Shown here piece by piece: positions 52,186-60,039 of a DNA stretch of 64,000 nucleotides. The position numbers were made by a program, and so were the translations under genes. How positions within the stretch are numbered: the first letter of the stretch is position 1; each line of letters starts with the position of its first letter. Origin of the DNA: Acidipropionibacterium jensenii DSM 20535 (GTDB lineage Bacteria > Actinomycetota > Actinomycetes > Propionibacteriales > Propionibacteriaceae); NCBI RefSeq assembly GCF_000425285.1, contig NZ_AUDD01000011.1:1-64000 (forward strand), in the 5' to 3' direction. The notes beneath the pieces are model-generated. The model saw nothing but the letters and a program-made list of their open reading frames with translations, did not search any database and was not told the DNA's origin.

Positions 52186-53012
52186 GCCTGGTCCTCCTTC
52201 TGGACCGCCGGGCTGGGGACGATCGGGATGGTGCAGAAGATGGAGGTGCCCCGCCCGGCCAGGGTGTCGACCAGGACCCGGCCGCCATGGGCCTCGATCA
52301 CCCGCTGGGTCACCATCATTCCCAGACCGGTGCCGTGGTTCTCCATCGCGGTGAGGTCTCCGGTGAACGGACGGAAGAGCTGTTCCCGTTCCGCCTGGCT
52401 CATTCCGGCGCCGTCATCGGAGACGCAGATCACGACGCAGCCCTCCGACTCGGTCACCTGAACCGTCACCACCGCCCCCTCCCCGGCATGGCGCACCGCA
52501 TTGTTGACGAGATTCCACAGCGCCTGGCGCAGCAGATTGGCGTCTGCGGCGAGCAGGATACGTCGTCCCGAGTTCTGCATCTCCAGGGCGGTGTGGGTGA
52601 GCCGCCGCAGCTCGTTGACGGCGTCCCGGACCAGGCCGCGGATCTCCACCTGGCTGCGATGCAGCTCCACCAGCTGCGCATCGACGCGAGCCTCGGCCAG
52701 CATGTTCTCGGCCAGCGCCGACATCTGGGCGGTGTTGTCGAGAATGGTCTCGACGAACTCGCGCTGCCGCTCGGTGAGGGGCCCCGGCGTCTCCTCGCTG
52801 AGCAGCTCGGCCGCGCCCTGGATGAGGGCCAGCGGGGTGCGCACCTCGTGAGAGAAGACGTTGGGGTGCTCCATGCGGTGGGCGACCAGGGTTCGCAGCT
52901 GCTCGTTGTCGCGCCGGATGAGAACCAGGCTGCGCCGCGAACGGATCCACAGATTGGTCAGGACCAGTCCGGCGGCGATCACGACGAGGAGGATCCACAT
53001 CGGTACGAGCAC
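52182..53012 (-). CDS. Short sensor histidine kinase without a sensory domain
   Basis: A 276-residue kinase: one membrane helix at the very N-terminus (MWILLVVIAAGLVLTNLWI), HisKA with SHEVRTPL (phosphorylated His), and HATPase with NLVNNAVRH, SDDGAGM and HGTGLGMMV. No periplasmic loop or PAS/HAMP domain is present, so the signal must come from a partner, most simply the transporter and binding protein encoded with it. Start codon uncertain (GTG 53012 or ATG 53000). Confidence 0.9.
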   Translation of the reverse strand: MLVPMWILLVVIAAGLVLTNLWIRSRRSLVLIRRDNEQLRTLVAHRMEHPNVFSHEVRTPLALIQGAAELLSEETPGPLTERQREFVETILDNTAQMSALAENMLAEARVDAQLVELHRSQVEIRGLVRDAVNELRRLTHTALEMQNSGRRILLAADANLLRQALWNLVNNAVRHAGEGAVVTVQVTESEGCVVICVSDDGAGMSQAEREQLFRPFTGDLTAMENHGTGLGMMVTQRVIEAHGGRVLVDTLAGRGTSIFCTIPIVPSPAVQKEDQA

Positions 53013-53048
53013 CGCGTCAGTATGCCATCCGGGTGAACGGCCGCCAGA

Positions 53049-53987
53049 TCAGGAGACCACCCTCTCGACGAAGTCGACCAGGGTGGCCTCGACCTGGGCC
53101 CGGGAGGCCGGCTCGTTGTGCACCTCGTGGCGCACCCCCGGGTAGACGTGGGTCTCGACGTCGGTGTGGCCGGCGTCCCACAGCTGGTTGGCGACGTGCA
53201 GCGCCCCCTCGCCATAGTTGGCGACTGGGTCCTGGTCGCCGGCCAGGATGAGCACCGGCAGGCCGGCGGGGATGCTGGCGGGCCAGTCGGCGGCGTTGAC
53301 CTGGTCGTAGAGGGCGACGAAGTCGCGGACGAAGCGCAGCGACATCGGGGCGCCGAAGTTGTTGAGCGGGTCGACGCTGTGGTCGGCGACCACCGCGGGA
53401 TCGGAGGCCACCCAGGCGGTCGGGCCGGCGTCGGGTCCGAATCGGTCGACGAAGCCGTCGAACATCTCGTTCTGGAAGCCGGGATCCGGCTCGGTGCCGT
53501 CCCCGGCGGCCAGCGCTGCGGCCAGCGCCGCACGGTCCAGGGTCTTCTCGATGCCGTGGATGTGGGCGGCGATCCCGCACAGCACCAGCCCCGAGAGGTC
53601 CTCGCCGAACCGGGAGGCGTAGCCGCGGGCGATCATCGATCCCCAGGAGTGGCCGAAGAAGACATAGGGCAGTTCCGGGTGCAGGTCCACGGCCAGATCG
53701 TGCAGGGTCTTCTCGTCGCGCAGCACGGTCTCGACGCCGTCGGCCCCGGTGTCCTGCCAGACTCCGGAGGCCATCGCGGTCGCGCCGTGCCCGGCATGGT
53801 CATCGGCGGCCACCGCGAAGCCGGCGTCCAGCAGGGTGCTGATCATGTGGATGTAGCGCCGGGAGTGCTCCCCCAGACCGTGGGCGATCTGCACGACGGC
53901 CCGCGGCGGTTGCGCCGGGGTGTGGATCCAGGCGTGGATCTCGTCGCGTCCGTTGTGGGAGGGGAAGGTCACTTCATTGAGAGCCAT
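53049..53987 (-). CDS. Alpha/beta hydrolase (monoacylglycerol-lipase-like)
   Basis: A 312-residue serine hydrolase of the serine-aminopeptidase S33/monoacylglycerol lipase type. Motifs: IAHGLGEHSRRY (oxyanion), GHSWGSM (nucleophile Ser), ILAGDQDPVA (Asp) and GVRHEVHNEP (His). The start ATG 53987 begins the conserved fold; longer frames are Arg-rich and unlikely. It lies 36 bp upstream of the kinase start, so it may be the first gene of the ABC/two-component transcript. Confidence 0.9.
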   Translation of the reverse strand: MALNEVTFPSHNGRDEIHAWIHTPAQPPRAVVQIAHGLGEHSRRYIHMISTLLDAGFAVAADDHAGHGATAMASGVWQDTGADGVETVLRDEKTLHDLAVDLHPELPYVFFGHSWGSMIARGYASRFGEDLSGLVLCGIAAHIHGIEKTLDRAALAAALAAGDGTEPDPGFQNEMFDGFVDRFGPDAGPTAWVASDPAVVADHSVDPLNNFGAPMSLRFVRDFVALYDQVNAADWPASIPAGLPVLILAGDQDPVANYGEGALHVANQLWDAGHTDVETHVYPGVRHEVHNEPASRAQVEATLVDFVERVVS

Positions 53988-54139
53988 CGACAGTTCCTGA
54001 GTGTGAGGGGTGGCGCCCGCGTGATTGGGGGCGCAGCTCCACCCTAGTCGGGACTGTCGGGGACCCCGGGCAACCAGGAACCACCCGCGCAGAGATCGGC
54101 GAGATCGCCGTCCCGCGCCCCGGGCTCCGCGCCTCGGGC

Positions 54140-56422
54140 TCAACTCCTCAGTTCGTCGGAGACCGTCCTCACCACGGCGCGCAGGTCGAGCCACCACTGG
54201 TCGCGGGGACGCCGGTGCTGGGGGTCGACCAGGGTCGGCATGGTGTCCATCCTGCCGGGACGCAGGTGGCCCTCCTTGACCCCGATGAACCAGGCGCCGT
54301 CGTGACCGGCGGCCAGCTCGTCGTCGGTGAGATTGAGGGCGTGGTAGGCGAGCCGGCTGGCCAGCAGCCGGTCGAAGGGGGAGGGGGAGCCGCCCTGCTG
54401 CATGTGGCCGAGGACCGCGGTGCGCACGTCGTACATCCCGTGCGACTCCTCCTCCATCATCCGGGCCAGGAAGTCGGTGGTGTAGTTCGCCGAGGCGTTC
54501 TCATTGCGGACCGCCAGGAACAGCCGGCGTCCGTTGGCGAAGGACTCGCGCAGCCAGTGCATGTCGGCGACCAGGTCGTCGAGGCTGATCCCCTCCTCGT
54601 TGAGATAGATCCGTTCGGCACCGGCCGCCAGCCCCGACATCATCGCCAGGTAGCCGCAGTTCTTGCCCATCGTCTCCACGACGAAGCACCGCTTGGAGGC
54701 GATCCCGGACTCCTTGATCTTGTCCATCGCGTCGACGATGACGTTGAGGGCGGTGTCGGCGCCGATCGACAGCTCCGAGCCGGGCAGATTGTTGTCGATA
54801 CTGGCGGGCACGCAGACGGTGGGGATCCGGAAGGCCGGGTAGCGGTCCCGTTCGGTGGTCATCTTGTGGACGCCGTCGTAGGCCGAGTAGCCGCCGACGA
54901 CGATCAGGGCGTCGATCTCGTTCTTCTCCAGGGCCCTGCTGATGGCGTACAGGTCCTGGGTGCGCGGCACCTCGCGGCGGGTGCCGAGCATCGCCCCGCC
55001 CTCACCGGTGAGACCCTCGGTCTCCTCCCAGGTGAGTTCGGACAGGTCGCCGGCGGCCAGCCCGATGAACCCGCTGTGGATCCCGATCATGTGATGACCA
55101 CGGGAGATGCCCAGGCGGGCCAGTGCCCGAGCTGCCGTGTTCATTCCCGGCGCCGGGCCGCCGGCGTGCATGATCCCGATCCTCTTGTCCCCCTCGGCCG
55201 GGATGGTGCGCACCGGCGCGGCCAGTTCGTTGAAGATCGCGTCCATCTCGACGAAGGAGCGTCCGCGCATCCGCATCGCGTCGCGGTACTTGCCGTCGCC
55301 GATGAGGTCGGGGACGCGCTGGGTGTCGGCGACCGCCTTCACCAGGGAGATCCGGTCGATCCGGTTGGAGCGGGTGGCGATCACCCGGCCCTCGGAGTCC
55401 GGGGTGGCGGTGAGCACCTCGTGGACGGCGTTGTACCCCAACCAGGTGGAGGCCCACCGGTCGTAGGCGCTCGGCGTCCCGCCGCGCTGGACGTGGCCGA
55501 GGATGGTGACCCGGGCGTCCTCGTTGAGCCGGTCGATGAGGACCTGACGGACGTAGTCGGCCTTGATCGGGTTGCCCTGCCGGTCGGTGGCCCCCTCGGC
55601 GACGATGACGATGGAGTCGCGCCGCCCGGCCTTGCGCCCGGCCTTGAGGTCGGCACACATCCGGTCCTCCCAGCCGGGCTCCGGGGGCTGCTCGGGGACC
55701 AGCACGAAGTCCGCCCCGCCGGCCACCGCGCTCATCAGGGCCAGGTAGCCGCAGTGGCGTCCCATCACCTCCACCACGAAGGAGCGCTGGTGGCTGGCCG
55801 CGGTGGAGGCCAGGTCGTCGATGGCGTCGACGATCCGGTGCAGGGCGGTGTCGGCGCCGATCGTCATGTCCGAGCCGACCAGGTCGTTGTCGATCGAGCC
55901 GACCATCCCGGCGATCATCAGGCTGGGGTGCTCGCGGGCCGTCTCGGGGGCCAGGTCGCCGCGCTTGACGAGCTCGGCGACCAGTCCGGGCCACTCGTTG
56001 CGCAGCAGGTTGAGGCCGGTCAGCGAGCCGTCCCCGCCGATCACGACCAGCCGGTCGATGCCGCGGTGCAGCAGGTGGCGGACGGCCTTGAGGCGTCCCT
56101 CCCGCTCCCGCATCTCCTTGGACCGGAAGGTGCCGATGACCGTGCCGCCGCGATTGAGGATCGAGCCGACGTCCTCCCAGTCGAAGGGGCGGATCCCGTC
56201 GCCGCCGTCGATCATCCCCTGGTAACCCTCGAAGATGGCGTAGACCTCGGCCCCGACACTCAGTGCGGATCGGACCACGGCGCGCACCGCGGCGTTCATC
56301 CCCTGGGCATCGCCGCCGCTGGTGAGGATGCCGATACGCACCCCACGGCCGTCGGGCAGGGAGGGGGTCGGGTTGATGTCGGTGAAGTCTCGGCTGTCGT
56401 CGTTCCACTCGTCACTGGGCAC
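54140..56422 (-). CDS. pfkA: Eukaryotic-type double-length 6-phosphofructokinase
   Basis: Phosphorylates fructose-6-phosphate in glycolysis. At 760 residues it is twice the bacterial norm: two tandem PFK domains. The N-half (about 26-385) keeps active residues (LTSGGDAQGMNAAVRAVVR, VIGGDGSLTG, VGSIDNDLVGSDMTIGADTA, VMGRHCGYLA). The C-half (about 395-740) is degenerate at the ATP/Asp positions (HAGGPAPGMNTAARA, VVGGYSAYDG, ASIDNNLPG) as in the regulatory half of eukaryotic PFKs. GGDAQGMNAAVRAVVR matches the eukaryotic enzymes. Allosteric regulation by C-half ligands is likely by analogy. Confidence 0.93.
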   Translation of the reverse strand: MPSDEWNDDSRDFTDINPTPSLPDGRGVRIGILTSGGDAQGMNAAVRAVVRSALSVGAEVYAIFEGYQGMIDGGDGIRPFDWEDVGSILNRGGTVIGTFRSKEMREREGRLKAVRHLLHRGIDRLVVIGGDGSLTGLNLLRNEWPGLVAELVKRGDLAPETAREHPSLMIAGMVGSIDNDLVGSDMTIGADTALHRIVDAIDDLASTAASHQRSFVVEVMGRHCGYLALMSAVAGGADFVLVPEQPPEPGWEDRMCADLKAGRKAGRRDSIVIVAEGATDRQGNPIKADYVRQVLIDRLNEDARVTILGHVQRGGTPSAYDRWASTWLGYNAVHEVLTATPDSEGRVIATRSNRIDRISLVKAVADTQRVPDLIGDGKYRDAMRMRGRSFVEMDAIFNELAAPVRTIPAEGDKRIGIMHAGGPAPGMNTAARALARLGISRGHHMIGIHSGFIGLAAGDLSELTWEETEGLTGEGGAMLGTRREVPRTQDLYAISRALEKNEIDALIVVGGYSAYDGVHKMTTERDRYPAFRIPTVCVPASIDNNLPGSELSIGADTALNVIVDAMDKIKESGIASKRCFVVETMGKNCGYLAMMSGLAAGAERIYLNEEGISLDDLVADMHWLRESFANGRRLFLAVRNENASANYTTDFLARMMEEESHGMYDVRTAVLGHMQQGGSPSPFDRLLASRLAYHALNLTDDELAAGHDGAWFIGVKEGHLRPGRMDTMPTLVDPQHRRPRDQWWLDLRAVVRTVSDELRS

Positions 56423-56468
56423 ACCCCTAGTCTGCCGTGCCCCGGTGACGGGCGGGAGATGCGGGGGT

Positions 56469-56531
56469 GTCCGCAGGAGGGTGTGTCAGCAGGATGGTGC
56501 GTCAGCAGGATGGTGCGTCAGCAGGAGGAGG
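56469..56531. repeat. 16-bp tandem repeat, about four units
   Basis: GTCAGCAGGATGGTGC at 56485 and 56501 (exact), preceded by GTCCGCAGGAGGGTGT (56469) and followed by a partial unit (56517) that includes the stop codon of the neighbouring minus-strand gene. The last residues of that protein are therefore encoded in the repeat. Confidence 0.9.
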
Positions 56532-58047
56532 TGGAGAAGGACGACTCCCGCACGATGATCGTCGACACCGATCCGCCGGAGATGAGGAAGTCGACCTCCG
56601 AGCCGTCGTAGCTGATGGCCAGCGCCTGTTCGATGGACTCGGTGGGGTAGGCGGTGGTGACGTCGGTCAGCTTCGATCCGTAGATCGACTGGAGATCGGC
56701 CAGGCTGGTCCCGATCCCGGCACCCTTCGCGGTCTTGTTGGTCCCCCCGGTGATCGAGAAGGCCTGGATCTTCCCGTCACTGGTCCACACATCGGACACG
56801 AATCCCGAGTAGCGGTCCAGCGGGGGAGTCGACCGGGTGCACACGGTGCCGAGGTCGCTCGGCATGATCTGGGTGGTCGACAGCTCGTCGACCGGCCGAC
56901 TGACCCGCAACGGTCCGAGACCGGCGGTGGTCAGCGGCTCGCCGGAGACGATCTGGTAGACCACCTCGGGATCGCAGAACTTCCCCTTGGTGACCGCCGA
57001 GGCCGCCACCGACTCCTTGCGGCCCAGAGCCATCAGCGCCGAGCAGTCTGTGGAGGAGACGATGACGCCGCCGGGCATCTTCGTCCAGCGGCCGTTGGAG
57101 GCCGTCATGATGAGGTGACCGCCGTCGGCACCGGCGGTCTTCCCGTCGATGGTGAAGCTCGTCGAGTAGGCCACCGCCGTCTGGCCGGACTCGCTGAGGG
57201 CCACCCAGGAGACGTCCATGTCGGGGGCGGCGAAGATCTGGCGGACCAGCTCCGGGCTCGGCTTCATCTGGGTGGAGTTGACCAGTCCGGTGGCCTGGGG
57301 TTTGGCCGCGCCGCCGGTGACCGGACCCGCCGTGCCGGCGACCGTGGCGCCGCCCGACGGGCTGGCGCCACCGGATGCCGAGGAGGCGGCCTGATCGCCG
57401 CGGTTCATCAATGCCCGGACGCCGAACACGCCGCCGACGACGATCGCCAGGACGATGGCCACGATGCCGACGATGAGGCCGGGGGAGCGCCGCTTGGGCG
57501 GTTCGGGCTGCGGCGGCGCCTGGAAGGGGGCCGGCTGTCCCAGCCCGGGGACCCAGGACTGGGCCGAGGGGGCCGACTGGGTGGACGGTGCGGATCCGGC
57601 CGAGAAGGGGTAGCCGGCCGACTGGGGATAACTGGGTCCGGACTGCGGATATCCGGCGGGGGTGCCGGGGTATCCCGCCTGGGGGTAGCCGCCCTGCGGG
57701 TATCCGGCCGACTGGGGGTAACTGGGTCCGGACTGTGGATGGCCCGCAGCCGCGGGCGGGTAGCTGGCAGCGGACTGGCCGGGTGCCGAGGGAGGGTAGC
57801 TGGGACCGGACTGGGACTGGCCCGCGCCCGCCTGGGGGTAGCCGGAGGGATCACTCTGCGCGCCGGGGTTCTGTCCGGCCTGCTGGGCGGGGTTGACGAT
57901 GACTGTCTCGGTCGGCGCGACAGGCGGGACAGCGGTCTCGGGGCCGATCACCTCGGTCCCGTGGTCCTCACGCCACAGGCCGGTCCCGGCCAGCGCCGGG
58001 TCGATGGTGGGCCCGGTGCTGCCGGTCTCCGTGTCGTCGTCGCTCAT
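56518..58047 (-). CDS. Membrane protein with Pro/Tyr/Gly-rich cytoplasmic tail
   Basis: A 509-residue protein of no recognised family. Residues 1-185 are a disordered tail rich in repeats such as SGPSYPQSAGYP and GYPQAG; one membrane helix follows (LIVGIVAIVLAIVVGGVFGV), then an extracytoplasmic domain with paired cysteines (STDCSALM, KGKFCDPEV, GTVCTRSTP). The same repeat style occurs in the kinase next door, suggesting the two are partners. GGAAGGAC precedes ATG 58047. Confidence 0.78.
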   Translation of the reverse strand: MSDDDTETGSTGPTIDPALAGTGLWREDHGTEVIGPETAVPPVAPTETVIVNPAQQAGQNPGAQSDPSGYPQAGAGQSQSGPSYPPSAPGQSAASYPPAAAGHPQSGPSYPQSAGYPQGGYPQAGYPGTPAGYPQSGPSYPQSAGYPFSAGSAPSTQSAPSAQSWVPGLGQPAPFQAPPQPEPPKRRSPGLIVGIVAIVLAIVVGGVFGVRALMNRGDQAASSASGGASPSGGATVAGTAGPVTGGAAKPQATGLVNSTQMKPSPELVRQIFAAPDMDVSWVALSESGQTAVAYSTSFTIDGKTAGADGGHLIMTASNGRWTKMPGGVIVSSTDCSALMALGRKESVAASAVTKGKFCDPEVVYQIVSGEPLTTAGLGPLRVSRPVDELSTTQIMPSDLGTVCTRSTPPLDRYSGFVSDVWTSDGKIQAFSITGGTNKTAKGAGIGTSLADLQSIYGSKLTDVTTAYPTESIEQALAISYDGSEVDFLISGGSVSTIIVRESSFSTSSC

Positions 58048-58193
58048 CTCAAGTGTCCTTCCGCCCGGGCGGGTGGGACGCACGGCCCCTCCCGCGCGCA
58101 TTCTCCCATGCCGATCCGATGGCGAGGGCGCCGGCACCGGTGGGCCGATCGGGGACGACGGCGTCCCTGCTGGGTTCTGGAGTGATCCCTGGT

Positions 58194-58225
58194 CGCCGTT
58201 GTCCCTCCAGTTGGGGACAACGGCG
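58194..58225 (-). terminator. Hairpin after the Ser/Thr kinase
   Basis: CGCCGTTGTCCC pairs exactly with GGGACAACGGCG around an 8-base loop, 5 bp past the kinase stop. No T-run follows. Confidence 0.65.
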
Positions 58226-58230
58226 CCGGG

Positions 58231-59988
58231 TCACTTGATGACGTACACCTCGATGTTGTTCTCCGACTTGGTGCACATGTAGTACTGCCCCGAGGTGCAG
58301 GTGAGGGTGTAGTTCTTGCCGGTCACCGGCGAGTAGGCGGTGACGGTGAACCGGTCCCCCGGGTTGTCGGGGATCGCGGCTGCCACATTGGCGGCCAACT
58401 GGCAGGAGGTGTTCTCCGTCCCCACTCCCACCTTCGGGCTGCACAACTTCGCTCCGGCCGGCAGGGTGACGGTCTGGGTCGGCTGGCTGGTGGTCTGGGC
58501 GGAACTCGACTCGGAGCCGCTGGCGGAGGAGGTCTGGCCGGACGGCGTCGCGGTGGCGGACTGCGCGCTGCCGGCGGAGGGCTCGGAGCCGAACGGGTCC
58601 AGGAAGATCGCCCCGATCACGACGACGGCGAGCAGGGCCAGTGCCGCCACCGATATCCACAGCCCGGTGCGACGTCGGGGCCGGCTGGACTCGGTGTGCG
58701 CGGTCTGCTGGGTTCCCGCACCCCCGGAGTGGGGGAGTCCGAGCAGAGTCATCCCCGATGGCGAGGTGCCCGAGGTTCCCGCCGGGCCGGGTGGGACCGA
58801 CCCGGAAGGATAGGAGCCGGGCGGATAGGAACCAGGAGCACCGGGGGAGTAGGCCCCGGAGGGGTAGGAACCCGCCGGATAGGAGCCCGAACCGTAGGAC
58901 TGCGGCGCTCCCGGGTAGACCCCGGCCGGGTACCCCGACCCGGACGCTGCCGGGTATCCCGACTGCGGCGTCCCGGAGGGCTGCGGGGCAGACCCCGGGG
59001 GGAGCTGCTGGCCGCCGCCGGCCGGTTGGGGAGGCATCGACGTCCAGCCCTGCCCGCTGACCTGGCCGACGATCTGGGTCGCGGCGCCCCCGGGGAGCGG
59101 ACCGGGCGCCTCCGGTGGCATCCCCGAGACCGCCGGCTGGACCAGCACGCCGGGGTCCAGACCCTCGACCAGCCGCCGCAGGCTGGTGCCGACCGAGGCG
59201 GCCGAGACGGGCCGGTGGGCGGGATCCTTGGCCAGGCAGCACGAGATGACGTACCACATGGCGTCGCTGATCCCGGTGGGTCGCGGTGGCTCCCGGTCCA
59301 GGTGGGCCAGGATCACCGCCTCGCGGTTGAGGGCCGGGAAGGGGGTGTGGCCGGCGACCATCTCGTAGAGCATCACCCCGAAGGAGTACAGGTCGCTGGC
59401 GGCCGACGGCGTCTGACCCTTGATGATCTCGGGAGCCACATAGTTCGGGGTGCCGGCGAATGCGGTCGAACCCTCGAGGGTGGAGTCCAGGATCTTCGAG
59501 ACGCCGAAGTCGGTGAGCTTGGGGTGCCAGTCGCCGTCCGGCCCCTGGGAGAGCAGCACATTGGCAGGTTTGACGTCGCGGTGGCAGATCCGTGCGGCGT
59601 GGACCGCCGACAGTCCGTCGCAGACCTCGGCGCCCAGTCGTGCCGCGTAGCCCTCCTGCATGAGTTCGTGGTTCTTCGCGTGGAGCGCGAGCTCGGACCC
59701 CAGGTCGGGGCCGTCGACGTACTCCATCACGATGCCGAGGTGCTCCCCCTCCATCACCATGTCGAAGACCTCGACCACCGCCGGGCTGTGGATGGAGGTG
59801 AGCAGTTCCCGCTCCTCGATGAACCGCCTCACGATGGCGCGGTCCGAGGTGAGGTGGGGGTGGAGCATCTTCACGGCGACCTTGTCGCCGTTCTCGCGGT
59901 GGGCGAGCCACACCTGGCCCATTGCGCCGCTGCCCAGGATCCGGTCGAGGGTGTAGTGGCTGCCGAGACGGTCGCCGGACTCGGTCAT
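58231..59988 (-). CDS. Transmembrane serine/threonine protein kinase
   Basis: A 585-residue Hanks-type kinase. The catalytic domain (about 10-275) is intact: LGSGAMGQVW, VAVKML (Lys), CHRDVKPANVLL, LTDFGVSK, NYVAPE. A Pro/Gly/Tyr/Ser-rich juxtamembrane region (about 290-440), one membrane helix (LWISVAALALLAVVVIGAIFL) and an extracytoplasmic domain of about 115 residues with three or four Cys follow. ATG 59988 has AAGGAG 7 bases upstream. It directly follows the FHA-ABC gene, mirroring mycobacterial Rv1747–PknF, where the kinase phosphorylates the transporter. Confidence 0.93.
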   Translation of the reverse strand: MTESGDRLGSHYTLDRILGSGAMGQVWLAHRENGDKVAVKMLHPHLTSDRAIVRRFIEERELLTSIHSPAVVEVFDMVMEGEHLGIVMEYVDGPDLGSELALHAKNHELMQEGYAARLGAEVCDGLSAVHAARICHRDVKPANVLLSQGPDGDWHPKLTDFGVSKILDSTLEGSTAFAGTPNYVAPEIIKGQTPSAASDLYSFGVMLYEMVAGHTPFPALNREAVILAHLDREPPRPTGISDAMWYVISCCLAKDPAHRPVSAASVGTSLRRLVEGLDPGVLVQPAVSGMPPEAPGPLPGGAATQIVGQVSGQGWTSMPPQPAGGGQQLPPGSAPQPSGTPQSGYPAASGSGYPAGVYPGAPQSYGSGSYPAGSYPSGAYSPGAPGSYPPGSYPSGSVPPGPAGTSGTSPSGMTLLGLPHSGGAGTQQTAHTESSRPRRRTGLWISVAALALLAVVVIGAIFLDPFGSEPSAGSAQSATATPSGQTSSASGSESSSAQTTSQPTQTVTLPAGAKLCSPKVGVGTENTSCQLAANVAAAIPDNPGDRFTVTAYSPVTGKNYTLTCTSGQYYMCTKSENNIEVYVIK

Positions 59989-60039
59989 CGTCTCGCTCCT
60001 TCCCGGGCGGTGGCCCCCGCCGTGCATTCGGACCCGGCC

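Noticed and set aside
54215-56611. A ~800-codon open frame antisense to the phosphofructokinase gene, and similar long antisense frames over other genes (e.g. 12079-13227, 15792-17573, 17592-20471, 60193-62970)
   Set aside because: High-GC third positions leave antisense frames free of stops; products are Gly/Arg/Val/His-rich with no domains, whereas the opposite strand encodes well-conserved proteins.
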